64,000 nt of DNA, from contig DATEHQ010000182.1 in the NCBI GenBank assembly GCA_035279525.1, positions 9,058-73,057 of the forward strand. The letters run 5' to 3'. Positions 9,743 to 17,032 of the stretch are shown piece after piece. This DNA comes from DATEHQ01 sp035279525. GTDB lineage: Bacteria > Chloroflexota > Dormibacteria > Dormibacterales > Dormibacteraceae. The notes under the pieces were generated by a model. The model made no database searches. It had not been told where the DNA came from and was given only the letters and a program-made list of their open reading frames with translations. A program made the translations under genes and the position numbers. Numbering within the stretch: the stretch's first letter is position 1; each line of letters opens with the position of its first letter.

Positions 9743-10283
9743 GTAGGGCACCTTCACTTCTCGAACGCTCGGTGTCGCGTTGCTGATCGCTGCCCATGGT
9801 TTTTCGCATGATCGCGACCGCCTTGGCGATCCTGGAGGCCACGGTCCCGGCCGGGACCCCAAGCACGTCGGCGATCTCCTCGCGTGTCAGGCCCTCGTAG
9901 TAGTGAAGCACGACAGCCGCCCGCAGCTTGGGGCTCAGCGCGGCCAGCGCCTTGCCCACGACGTCCCGGGCTTCGGCCCGGTCATAGTCCCGCCGGTCTG
10001 GAGCGACGTAGAGCCGAGCGGGCAGGAAGCGGGCGAGCTTCTGGCGGCGGAGGTACGAGATGGCGAGGTTGATGCCGATTCGCCTGAGCCACGCGCCCGG
10101 GGGCGCGGTAGGCGTGTAACGCTGGCGGGCGCGGTAGGCGCGGACGAACGTCTCCTGCGTCAGGTCCTCGGCCGCCGCCGAGTCGAGCACGACCGCCCGG
10201 ATCGAGCGGTAGACCGAGAGGTATTCCTGGTCGTAGAGCTGCTTGAACTGTGTGGCGGGATCGAGCAGCGGGCCCTCGGTCAC
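9732..10283 (-). CDS. ECF-type RNA polymerase sigma factor
   Basis: The 183-residue protein has the two domains of extracytoplasmic-function sigma factors. Region 2 (about residues 14-80) contains AAAEDLTQETFVRAYRA and AWLRRIGINLAISYLRR, which recognise and melt the -10 element. Region 4 (about 115-165) contains LSPKLRAAVVLHYYEGLTRE and the helix-turn-helix EEIADVLGVPAGTVASR. The start is GTG 10283, with a CAAACT box 6 nt upstream. It is coupled to the membrane protein downstream, which probably holds it inactive. Its regulon may include the secreted-protein ORF just upstream, but this is inference. Confidence 0.93.
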   Translation of the reverse strand: MTEGPLLDPATQFKQLYDQEYLSVYRSIRAVVLDSAAAEDLTQETFVRAYRARQRYTPTAPPGAWLRRIGINLAISYLRRQKLARFLPARLYVAPDRRDYDRAEARDVVGKALAALSPKLRAAVVLHYYEGLTREEIADVLGVPAGTVASRIAKAVAIMRKTMGSDQQRDTERSRSEGALRGR

Positions 10284-10308
10284 TCAGCTAGTTTGACCGG
10301 TGGATGGG

Positions 10309-10336
10309 CCGGCGCGGCCCGCAATGACCGCGCCGG
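10309..10336. terminator. Strong GC hairpin between the sigma gene and the TAG-split ORF
   Basis: CCGGCGCGG (10309-10317) and CCGCGCCGG (10328-10336) form a perfect 9-bp inverted repeat with a 10-nt loop. It follows the minus-strand ORF ending at 10355 and precedes the sigma gene, as a terminator would. There is no T tract on either side, so it could equally be an RNA-stability element. Confidence 0.45.
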
Positions 10337-10354
10337 TTCTCGGCTCGAGGTTTA

Positions 10355-11065
10355 CTAGCCGGCCCTTCCACAGGCCCTGGTGAGGATGCCCGAACCGTTC
10401 ACCTCCATCACCTGCGCGAGCGAGTTGACGCTCCCGACGGCGAGGGTGCCGGCGTAGGCCGGGAACTCAGGGATCGAGATGGATATCGACGAGGAGAGCG
10501 CCGGCCGGTTGGTGTTGTGAGTGATCGACATGAACTTCTGGCACGTGAACTTGCCCTAGTCTGTCGAAGTCCCGACGGCGCCGAAGTTGCCGCCGCCGCC
10601 CCCGCCGCCGGCGAAATTGATCGGAGCCGATCCCGACAGCGGCACGACAAGGCCGCCGCAGGCATCGCTCGCGTTGAGCGTGAGGTTGATCGACGCGCTC
10701 TGAAGGTCGCTGCTCACGACGAACTGCGACGGCTTGAGCATGAAGCACCCCTGGGCGATGGGGAATATCGCCCCGCTCTGATCGGGAGGTCCGAGGACGA
10801 CGATGAAAAGCGTCGTTCCGCTCTGTGTCTGGAAGCCGCCCCCGCCATGCGGCTTGAAGAGGAACCTGCCGCTGTCGATGTTGACCTTGATCGACGACTG
10901 GTCGGCCGGGTTGAAGTCGACCGCGAAAGCATTCGTGTCGTTGAACGTCTACTGGCCCGGCGCCTGGCCGAATCCGCCTCCCGCGGCAACGACCGCGACG
11001 GTCGCCGCCGACATCAAGGCGACCGCGGCGCCGCCGGCCAGGACGACACGTCGGATCCTCATCAT
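10355..11065 (-). pseudogene. Secreted-protein ORF interrupted by two in-frame TAG codons
   Basis: One reading frame runs from ATG 11065 to a tandem TAG-TAA at 10357-10352 (236 codon positions). It is broken only by TAG at 10951-10949 (codon 39) and TAG at 10558-10556 (codon 170). The frame opens with a signal peptide (RRVVLAGGAAVALMSAATVA), then a Ser/Thr/Asn/Val-rich exported domain with a Gly-rich stretch. Composition stays gene-like on both sides of each stop and no frameshift is needed. A good Shine-Dalgarno (GGGGAGGA) precedes the ATG. Each TAG is one transition from CAG. The likely reading is a young pseudogene; amber readthrough is the alternative. I do not recognise the protein family. 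Confidence 0.6.
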
Positions 11066-11229
11066 GGCCCCTGTTCCTCCCCTGAAAATGTGCAGATGAA
11101 CTTGCGGCTTGGCCTCGGCGTTCGCCGTATTCGCGGCGATTATGGGCGCCCGCGAACGATTTGTTTAGTGGCAACTTTGCGGCCTCAGCGGCGCCGCGCC
11201 AAGACCGAAGATTGGCGCATGGGCGGCTG

Positions 11230-11838
11230 ATGCACGACGACGTCGAACGTTTCAGCGAGTGGGCCCCGAGCTACGACCGCCACCATTTGCAACGCCGCGT
11301 CTTCGAACCTGTGCAGCGGATCGTTCTCGAGCTGGCGGCGAAGGAGGTCCCGCAGCCTGAGGCGATCCTTGACATCGGTTGCGGGACCGGACGTCTCCTT
11401 CGCATAGCCGAGCAGCGATTCGCCGGCGCGCGGCTCGAGGGAGTCGACGCCGCCGAAGGGATGATCAAGCAGGCTCAAGCATCCGCGCCATCCGGCTCGA
11501 AGGTCGGTTTCCAGCTGGGAACGGCCGAGCATCTTCCGTTCAGCGACGGGGAGTTCGACCTCGTCTTCAGCACTATGACCTTCCACCACTGGGCCGACCA
11601 GAGCCAGGGCATCGCCGAGATCGCCCGCGTCATGAACCCCCAGGGACGTTGGCTGCTCGCGGACTTCATCGCGACGGGTCCGATGCGCGTGGTGTTCGCG
11701 TTAGTCAGACCGAGGCGATTCCACGAGCGCGGGCGGATCGACTCACTGCTGGCGCCGGCACGGCTGCGGGTGGCAGCAGAGAGACGCGTCCCGGGGCTCT
11801 GGGGACAGGTCTCGGCTCTAGCGATCGGCCACCGCTAG
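11230..11838 (+). CDS. Class I SAM-dependent methyltransferase
   Basis: The protein (about 202 residues from ATG 11230) is a Methyltransf_11-type enzyme. Motif I is ILDIGCGTGRLL, the acidic post-I loop reads LEGVDAAEGMI, motif II is FDLVFSTMTFHHW, and MNPQGRWLLADF follows. It resembles ubiquinone/menaquinone-type or small-molecule methyltransferases, but the substrate is not evident. An in-frame TTG at 11161 would add 23 residues that do not resemble the family. ATG 11230 starts at the usual HDDVERFSEWAPSYD segment. The C-terminus is basic. No operon partner is evident. Confidence 0.85.
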   Translation: MHDDVERFSEWAPSYDRHHLQRRVFEPVQRIVLELAAKEVPQPEAILDIGCGTGRLLRIAEQRFAGARLEGVDAAEGMIKQAQASAPSGSKVGFQLGTAEHLPFSDGEFDLVFSTMTFHHWADQSQGIAEIARVMNPQGRWLLADFIATGPMRVVFALVRPRRFHERGRIDSLLAPARLRVAAERRVPGLWGQVSALAIGHR

Positions 11839-11844
11839 CTCGGT

Positions 11845-11955
11845 ACGTTTTGCGCAAACCGCGCCGGTCGCGGGCTCTCGATAGGGACGCTTTGCGCAAA
11901 ACGCGCCGCTTGCGGGGTCTTCATAGGGACGCCTTGCGCAAAAGGGCCCAAACGG
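11845..11955. repeat. Three 42-bp direct repeats with a TTTGCGCAAA palindrome
   Basis: The units start at 11845, 11887 and 11929 with an exact 42-bp period. Each begins ACG(T/C)(T/C)TTGCGCAAA. The first two units then share CGCGCCG and a G-rich half ending in ATAGGG. The self-complementary core TTTGCGCAAA could bind a dimeric protein. They lie between the methyltransferase stop and the 3' end of tRNA-Leu(GAG). The third unit is cut short at about 11955. Confidence 0.75.
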
Positions 11956-11967
11956 GCTGAAGCATTT

Positions 11968-12052
11968 TGGTGGGCGACCCGGGACTCGAACCCGGATGGG
12001 TTACCCCACACGCCCCTCAAACGTGCGCGTCTACCAGTTCCGCCAGCCGCCC
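11968..12052 (-). tRNA. tRNA-Leu(GAG)
   Basis: The reverse strand folds as a class II tRNA of 85 nt, including an encoded CCA. The acceptor stem pairs GGGCGGC with GTCGCCC. The anticodon loop TTGAGGG gives GAG. A long variable arm and the T loop GTTCGAGTC are present. Confidence 0.96.
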
Positions 12053-12151
12053 AGCTAGGCCGGTTGATTTTACCGGTCGGTCGACGGGGTCGCCAAGGGC
12101 GATTAAGCGAGATGAATCTCCCGCGCCGTCTGTTTGACTTTCGCTCGTCGA

Positions 12152-13408
12152 ATGGTCGCCTGGAACAGCCTGACCACACGCTGGAAGATCTTCCTCATCC
12201 TCGCCGGGGCGGTCGTCATTGTCTCGGTCGCCTACGCGCTGAACATCCGCTTCGTCCTCCTCGGGGACAAAGGCGTCACGGCGGTCGACGACTTCGGAGA
12301 GGCCATCGCGGCCGCGGTGGCCGCCGCAGCATGCGGGCTCGCGGCGACCCGGGCTCAGGGAAAGGACAGGCTCGGCTGGGCGTTGATGGGCACCTCCGCC
12401 GGCCTGTGGTCGGCCGGCGAGGTCGTGTGGTCGATCTACGAGGTGATCCTCGGCGTCCCGACCCCATACCCCTCGCTCGCGGACGCCGGGTTCCTGGCCG
12501 CGGTGCCCTTTGCCATCGCGGGCATTCGTGCCTTCTGGAGCGACGCCGCGCTGGGCACCTCTGCGCGCTGGCGCGTGTGGTTCGACGGGACGATCGTCGC
12601 GATGGCCCTGACGTCGACGGCATGGGGCTTCGGCCTGCGGACCGTTTGGGAGTCGCCGTCGACGACGAAGCTGCTCGACCTCGCGTACCCGGTCGGCGAC
12701 ATCCTCACCGGGACCGTCCTGATCCTGGCGATCCGGCGCGCGACCGGCCAGCAGAAAGGAAGGATGGCCCTGCTGCTCGTCGGCATCGCCTCGTACTCCG
12801 TCGCCGACAGCGCCTTCTCGTACCTGACGGCGCAGGGAGCGTTCGGATCCGTGGGGAACGTGATCGACACCGGGTGGTTCGCCGGGTACCTTTTGATCGC
12901 GCTGGCGGCCCTCTATCCGTCGGCCGCGCCAAAGGCTGCGACCAGCCAGGCCCGCCTCGACCTATGGCAGCTCGCGCTGCCCTGGATGACGCTGCTCACG
13001 GCGTCGGCGGCCGACCTGTTCTCGGCCCTGACCGGCCACGAGAACCTGTTTCAGACGTCGTTGACCGGAGCCCTGGCCCTGCTCCTGACCGTGAACATGA
13101 TCCTGGAGCGCAGGGAATTCCTCGACATGCTCACCGAGATCGAAGCCTCGCACCACGTGCTGAGCCACGAGTTCAAGTCGGCGCTGGTCAAGATCCGCCA
13201 CTTCAGCGTGGTCATCCGCGACGTCGAGAGGCTCGACATCGATGAGGTGCGACAGCTTGCCGCCGACATCCACCGCGATGCGGAGCGGCTCGACGACATG
13301 CTCGAGGCGATGGTTTCACCGGAGGAACAGGTCCGCAGGAATGCCGGGGTGGCGGTTGGCGTGGCGGTGGCGTCAGGCGAGGTCGTGGCGGCGGGTCAAA
13401 CCAGCTGA
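12152..13408 (+). CDS. Multi-span membrane protein with a histidine-kinase DHp helix but no ATPase domain
   Basis: The protein (about 418 residues from ATG 12152; TTG 12134 also possible) has an N-terminal region of eight or nine hydrophobic segments (to about residue 315), resembling a membrane sensor module. This is followed by a coiled-coil-like stretch with the phosphoacceptor-type motif LSHEFKSALVKI. That helix pair matches the DHp of the sensor kinase at 59403-60848 (IDEVRQLAADIHRDAERL against IAEVREFANDIYNDAEKL). The N, G1 and G2 boxes of the HATPase domain are absent. The protein ends about 70 residues after the His box, just before tRNA-Arg. It may dimerise with, or be phosphorylated by, another kinase, or be a truncated remnant. 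Confidence 0.78.
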   Translation: MVAWNSLTTRWKIFLILAGAVVIVSVAYALNIRFVLLGDKGVTAVDDFGEAIAAAVAAAACGLAATRAQGKDRLGWALMGTSAGLWSAGEVVWSIYEVILGVPTPYPSLADAGFLAAVPFAIAGIRAFWSDAALGTSARWRVWFDGTIVAMALTSTAWGFGLRTVWESPSTTKLLDLAYPVGDILTGTVLILAIRRATGQQKGRMALLLVGIASYSVADSAFSYLTAQGAFGSVGNVIDTGWFAGYLLIALAALYPSAAPKAATSQARLDLWQLALPWMTLLTASAADLFSALTGHENLFQTSLTGALALLLTVNMILERREFLDMLTEIEASHHVLSHEFKSALVKIRHFSVVIRDVERLDIDEVRQLAADIHRDAERLDDMLEAMVSPEEQVRRNAGVAVGVAVASGEVVAAGQTS

Positions 13409-13429
13409 ACTCTCGCGGCGCGCGGCGGC

Positions 13430-13505
13430 TGGTACCCGCTGCAAGACTCGAACTCGCAACCTCCTGATCCGAAGTCAGGCGCTCTATCCATTGAGCTAAG
13501 CGGGC
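13430..13505 (-). tRNA. tRNA-Arg(TCG)
   Basis: The 76-nt reverse-strand cloverleaf has acceptor arms GCCCGCT and AGCGGGT, D arm TAGCTCAATGGATAGAGC, anticodon loop CTTCGGA (TCG), T arm GCGAGTTCGAGTCTTGC and an encoded CCA. Confidence 0.96.
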
Positions 13506-13542
13506 GCCGCGACAATCGTATGGAACCCAGTCGCTGTTGGCA

Positions 13543-13561
13543 GGCCGGGTTCACCCCGGCC
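13543..13561. terminator. Hairpin downstream of the PHP gene
   Basis: GGCCGGG (13543-13549) pairs with CCCGGCC (13555-13561) across a 5-nt loop, 17 nt past the stop of the minus-strand PHP gene and before the tRNA-Arg gene. It has no T tract, so terminator function is only likely. Confidence 0.4.
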
Positions 13562-13578
13562 GTCCACACCCGCGAATT

Positions 13579-14271
13579 TCAGACTACCGCGACGTACCGC
13601 TCGTGATTGAGCCCCCAGGCTGCGTATCGCATCAGGCCGACCGCCCGGTAACGCTCACGCCGGGCCACGGTGTCGCCCGCCAGGATCGCTTCGCGCAGCG
13701 CGTTCGGCGTCCTGCCCGAGAACTCGGTGTACGCGCGTCCGACGGCGTCGAGAATGTGCGCGTCCGAGCCTCCGACCTCGGCCGAGCCAAGACCCACGTT
13801 CAACCGCCGCGCCAGCTGGTTGAAGACATAGAACCCGGGCGTAGCGTTCTCGACCTCGATCGCGTCGAAGTCCAGCTCCGCCGCGAGCCAGCCCACGCCG
13901 TGCACGACGCGAGCCCGCGCGCGGCGCTCGGTGCGCCAGAAGGGATGGACCGCGACGGCAAGCCCGCCCTGCTCATGGATCGCTTCCACCGTCGTGGCCG
14001 CTGACATTCCTGGACGGATTCGCTTTTCGAGAAACAGTCCGACGATGTGCCCGTTGCGGCTGGAGATCTCTTCACCGACGACGACCTGAAGTCGAGATCG
14101 ACGGGCGGCATGATCCGCCGCACGCAGCGCGCCCTCGATCGTGTCGTGGTCGGTCACCGCGATCACGTCAAGCCTCGTGGCGCGCGCGTAATCGACGAGC
14201 TCGTGAGGCTCTGGCCAGCCGTCGCTGGCCGTCGTGTGCATGTGAAGGTCGGCCCGACCCCGGGCAGGCAT
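13579..14271 (-). CDS. PHP-domain metal-dependent phosphoesterase
   Basis: The protein (230 residues from ATG 14271) belongs to the PHP family of metal-dependent phosphoesterases, which includes the 3',5'-nucleoside bisphosphate phosphatase YciV/RnaAM. Metal-site motifs are DLHMHTTASDG near the N-terminus, VTDHDTIEG, the Glu in VVGEEISS, AVAVHPFWR and GGSDAHIL. The frame opens earlier, but ATG 14271 is preferred. A TAGGAT box sits 8 nt upstream of it, and the protein then starts directly at the PHP fold. It is divergent from the acyl-CoA synthetase. Confidence 0.9.
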   Translation of the reverse strand: MPARGRADLHMHTTASDGWPEPHELVDYARATRLDVIAVTDHDTIEGALRAADHAARRSRLQVVVGEEISSRNGHIVGLFLEKRIRPGMSAATTVEAIHEQGGLAVAVHPFWRTERRARARVVHGVGWLAAELDFDAIEVENATPGFYVFNQLARRLNVGLGSAEVGGSDAHILDAVGRAYTEFSGRTPNALREAILAGDTVARRERYRAVGLMRYAAWGLNHERYVAVV

Positions 14272-14351
14272 GGGTGTGCATCCTACCCCGGTCGGGTCGA
14301 TAATCGACCTCTCAGGACTCATCTGGGGCAGGAAACGTGGAGGTGGCGGCC

Positions 14352-16001
14352 GTGGAAGGCTTGATGCAGGACTACGAGCTCACTCTTCAACACGTTCTCT
14401 GGAGACTTGAGCGACTGCACGGCAGCAAGGAGATCGTCACCAAGCGTGACGGGGGGGTGCATCGGACCACCAACGGGGAGATGGTGCCGCGCATCAACCG
14501 CCTCGCCGGCGCGTTGAAGCGAATCGGGGTCAAACCCGGCGACCGGGTCGCCACCCTGGCGTGGAACAACAACCGACATCTCGAGCTGTACTACGCGGTG
14601 CCCTGCATGGGTGCCGTGCTGCACACACTGAACCTGCGCCTGTTTCCCCAGCATCTCGAATTCATCATCAATGACGCTGCAGACAAGGTTTTATTTGTCG
14701 ATCAGTCCCTGCTGCCGCTCCTGAAGCCCCTGATGGGCAAGATCCCGAGCATCGAGCGCTTCGTGCTCATGGGCGAGGGACCCGAGGCCACGTCGGCCAA
14801 AGACAACGGCCTGGTCGACATGCTGGACTACGAGACCCTGCTCCAGGAGGAGAGCGACAGCTACCCCTGGCCGAAGCTGCACGAACGGATGGCCGCGGCC
14901 ATGTGCTACACGTCGGGCACCACCGGAAATCCCAAGGGCGTCGTCTACTCCCACCGCTCCCAGTTCATCCACACCATGGGCGTGCTGCAGGGCGACAACC
15001 TTGGGCTGAAGGAGCAGGACGTCCTCCTCCCGGTCGTGCCCATGTTCCACGCCAACAGCTGGGGTCTCCCCTACGCCGCCGGGATGGCCGGAGCCAAGGT
15101 CGTTTTCGGCGGACGCTTCTCGGCCGACCCCAGGTCGATCGTCGAGCTGGCCGAGGAGGAGGAGGTGACCTTCCTCGCCGGTGTGCCCACCGTGTGGATC
15201 GCCCTCGGGGCCTACCTCCGGGAGACCGGCAAGCGCCTACCCAGGGTGGAGACGGTGGTCTGCGGCGGGTCGGCCGTGCCGCGCGCGCTGATGGAGTCGA
15301 TGGACGCCCTCGGCCTGCACATCCTCCACGCCTGGGGCATGACCGAGACCTCTCCCCTGGGCAGCGTGGCCCGCGTCGCGAGCGGCACGAAGCCGGAGGA
15401 CGAGCTGGCGGCCCGGCTCACCCAGGGCCGAGTCGCGCCCGGGGTCGAGATCCGCATCACCGATCCCGCCACCGGCGAGGAGCTGCCGTGGGACGGGGTC
15501 GCCTTCGGCGAGATCCAGGTCCGCGGGCCCTGGATCGCTCGCGGCTACCACAACGGCTACGACGCGGACAAGCTGACCGAGGACGGTTGGTTCCGCACCG
15601 GCGACGTGGCCAGGATCACACCCCAGGGCTACGTCGTGATCGTCGACCGCACCAAGGACGTGATCAAGTCCGGCGGCGAGTGGATCTCGTCGGTCGAGCT
15701 CGAGAACGCGATCATGGCCCACCCGAAGATCATCGAAGCCGCCGTGATCGGGATGCCGCACCCCAAGTGGGACGAGCGGCCGATCGCGTACGCGGTGCCC
15801 AAGCCTGAGTTCAAGGGCAAGGTGAGCCAGGAAGAGGTGATCGAGTTCCTGAAGGACAAGGTGGCGAAGTGGTGGCTGCCGGACGAGGTCCGCTTCATCG
15901 ACGAGGTGCCCAAGACCTCGGTCGGCAAGTTCGACAAGAAGGTCCTGCGCGCCGGCGCCACACCGATAAAAGAAGGCGCGCGCGAGGCGGTCCGGCAGTG
16001 A
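14352..16001 (+). CDS. AMP-forming acyl-CoA synthetase (medium/long-chain type)
   Basis: This ANL-superfamily enzyme activates carboxylic acids to acyl-CoA through an acyl-AMP. The P-loop is CYTSGTTGNPKGVVYSHRS. HAWGMTETSPLG, GWFRTGDVARITPQGYV and the C-terminal VPKTSVGKFDKKVLR carry the A-motifs, and the last holds the catalytic lysine. The opening MQDYELTLQHVLWR and the length (549) match the AlkK-like fatty-acyl-CoA ligase group. GTG 14352 has GGAGG nine nucleotides upstream and is preferred over GTG 14337. The downstream amidase gene overlaps its stop (GTGA), so the two are probably functionally linked, perhaps one releasing an acid that the other activates. Confidence 0.92.
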   Translation: MEGLMQDYELTLQHVLWRLERLHGSKEIVTKRDGGVHRTTNGEMVPRINRLAGALKRIGVKPGDRVATLAWNNNRHLELYYAVPCMGAVLHTLNLRLFPQHLEFIINDAADKVLFVDQSLLPLLKPLMGKIPSIERFVLMGEGPEATSAKDNGLVDMLDYETLLQEESDSYPWPKLHERMAAAMCYTSGTTGNPKGVVYSHRSQFIHTMGVLQGDNLGLKEQDVLLPVVPMFHANSWGLPYAAGMAGAKVVFGGRFSADPRSIVELAEEEEVTFLAGVPTVWIALGAYLRETGKRLPRVETVVCGGSAVPRALMESMDALGLHILHAWGMTETSPLGSVARVASGTKPEDELAARLTQGRVAPGVEIRITDPATGEELPWDGVAFGEIQVRGPWIARGYHNGYDADKLTEDGWFRTGDVARITPQGYVVIVDRTKDVIKSGGEWISSVELENAIMAHPKIIEAAVIGMPHPKWDERPIAYAVPKPEFKGKVSQEEVIEFLKDKVAKWWLPDEVRFIDEVPKTSVGKFDKKVLRAGATPIKEGAREAVRQ

Positions 16002-16957
16002 CGACGGCCCCGTCAGGCGTTAAAGAGCACGTGATCGGCAAGGACACCTTCCATTTCAAGTGGGACCACTCGCTGCCGCCGGCGGTCGAGATCCAGGCGG
16101 GCGAGGTGGTTCGCTTCGAGACCGAGGAGGTCACGGCGGGCCAGCTGAAAAAGGGCGACCCGGCGGCCAGGCTGGGGGAGCTCGACTTCGACCGGCTTTA
16201 CCCGCTGGGCGGCCCGGTCTACGTGCACGGCGCCATGCCTGGTGACGTGCTCGAGGTCGAGATCCTGGAGCTCAAGACGGGCGCGTGGGGCTGGGCCGCC
16301 ATCCTGCCCGGGCTCGGATTGCTGCAGAGCGACTTCACCGATCCCTACGTCCGCTATTTCGACCTCGAGGACAGGACGTCGGCCGAGCTGCGCCACGACA
16401 TCCACATCCCGATTGCGCCTTTCTGCGGCACCATGGGAGTGGCGACCGACGAGCCGGGCGCCCACGACGTGCTGCCCCCGACCAAGGGCGCCGGCAACAT
16501 CGACACCCGCCACCTGACCGCCGGGGCCAGGCTGTACCTCCCGGTTTTCGTGCCCGGCGCCCTGTTCTCGGCCGGCGATTGCCACGCCGCGCAGGGAGAC
16601 GGCGAAGTCTGCGTTACCGGCATCGAATGCCCGATGACGTTCTCACTCCGATTTGGAGTGGTCAAGGGCGGCTCGCTGCGGCCCTGGAGCTACCACTTTG
16701 TGACTCCCGCCGCGCCCCTGCAGCCGCGCAGCGACGCAGCCGGCTACCACGCGGTGACCGCGCTCGGCCCGGACCTGATGGAGAACGCGCGCAACGCCGT
16801 CAGGGACACCATCGGCTGGCTCGTCGCGGACCACGGCCTCAGTCGCGAGGACGCCTACGTCCTGTGCAGCCTTGCGGGCGACCTGCGGATCAGCCAGATC
16901 GTCGACCAGCCCAACTTCGGGGTCTCGTTCTACCTGCCGCTGACGGTCTTCACCTAG
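15998..16957 (+). CDS. Acetamidase/formamidase family protein
   Basis: This 319-residue protein is an FmdA_AmdA-family metal-dependent amidase, acting on formamide, acetamide or related short amides. Family segments include an N-terminal WDHSLPPAVEIQAGEVVRFE, GPVYVHGAMPGDVLEVEILE, and the metal-site region FSAGDCHAAQGDGEVCVTG. The C-terminal LAGDLRISQIVDQPNFGVS is also typical. GTG 15998 overlaps the synthetase stop, so the pair is translationally coupled. It ends in TAG, evidence that TAG is a normal stop in this genome. Confidence 0.9.
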   Translation: MTTAPSGVKEHVIGKDTFHFKWDHSLPPAVEIQAGEVVRFETEEVTAGQLKKGDPAARLGELDFDRLYPLGGPVYVHGAMPGDVLEVEILELKTGAWGWAAILPGLGLLQSDFTDPYVRYFDLEDRTSAELRHDIHIPIAPFCGTMGVATDEPGAHDVLPPTKGAGNIDTRHLTAGARLYLPVFVPGALFSAGDCHAAQGDGEVCVTGIECPMTFSLRFGVVKGGSLRPWSYHFVTPAAPLQPRSDAAGYHAVTALGPDLMENARNAVRDTIGWLVADHGLSREDAYVLCSLAGDLRISQIVDQPNFGVSFYLPLTVFT

Positions 16958-17032
16958 CGGAAACACCTCCCCGGCCGACCTGGGATGCCGGGCCGGTGGC
17001 GGGGGCCGCGCGCCGGCCCTTACGTGGAGGGT

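Noticed and set aside
10355..11065. Genome-wide reassignment of TAG as a sense codon
   Set aside because: hom, the acetamidase/formamidase gene, the molybdate regulator and the S9 peptidase all end in TAG at the expected family C-terminus, so TAG is a normal stop here.
11835..12179. A 114-codon minus-strand ORF with repeated peptides
   Set aside because: It reads through tRNA-Leu(GAG) and the 42-bp repeats, so it is not a protein gene.
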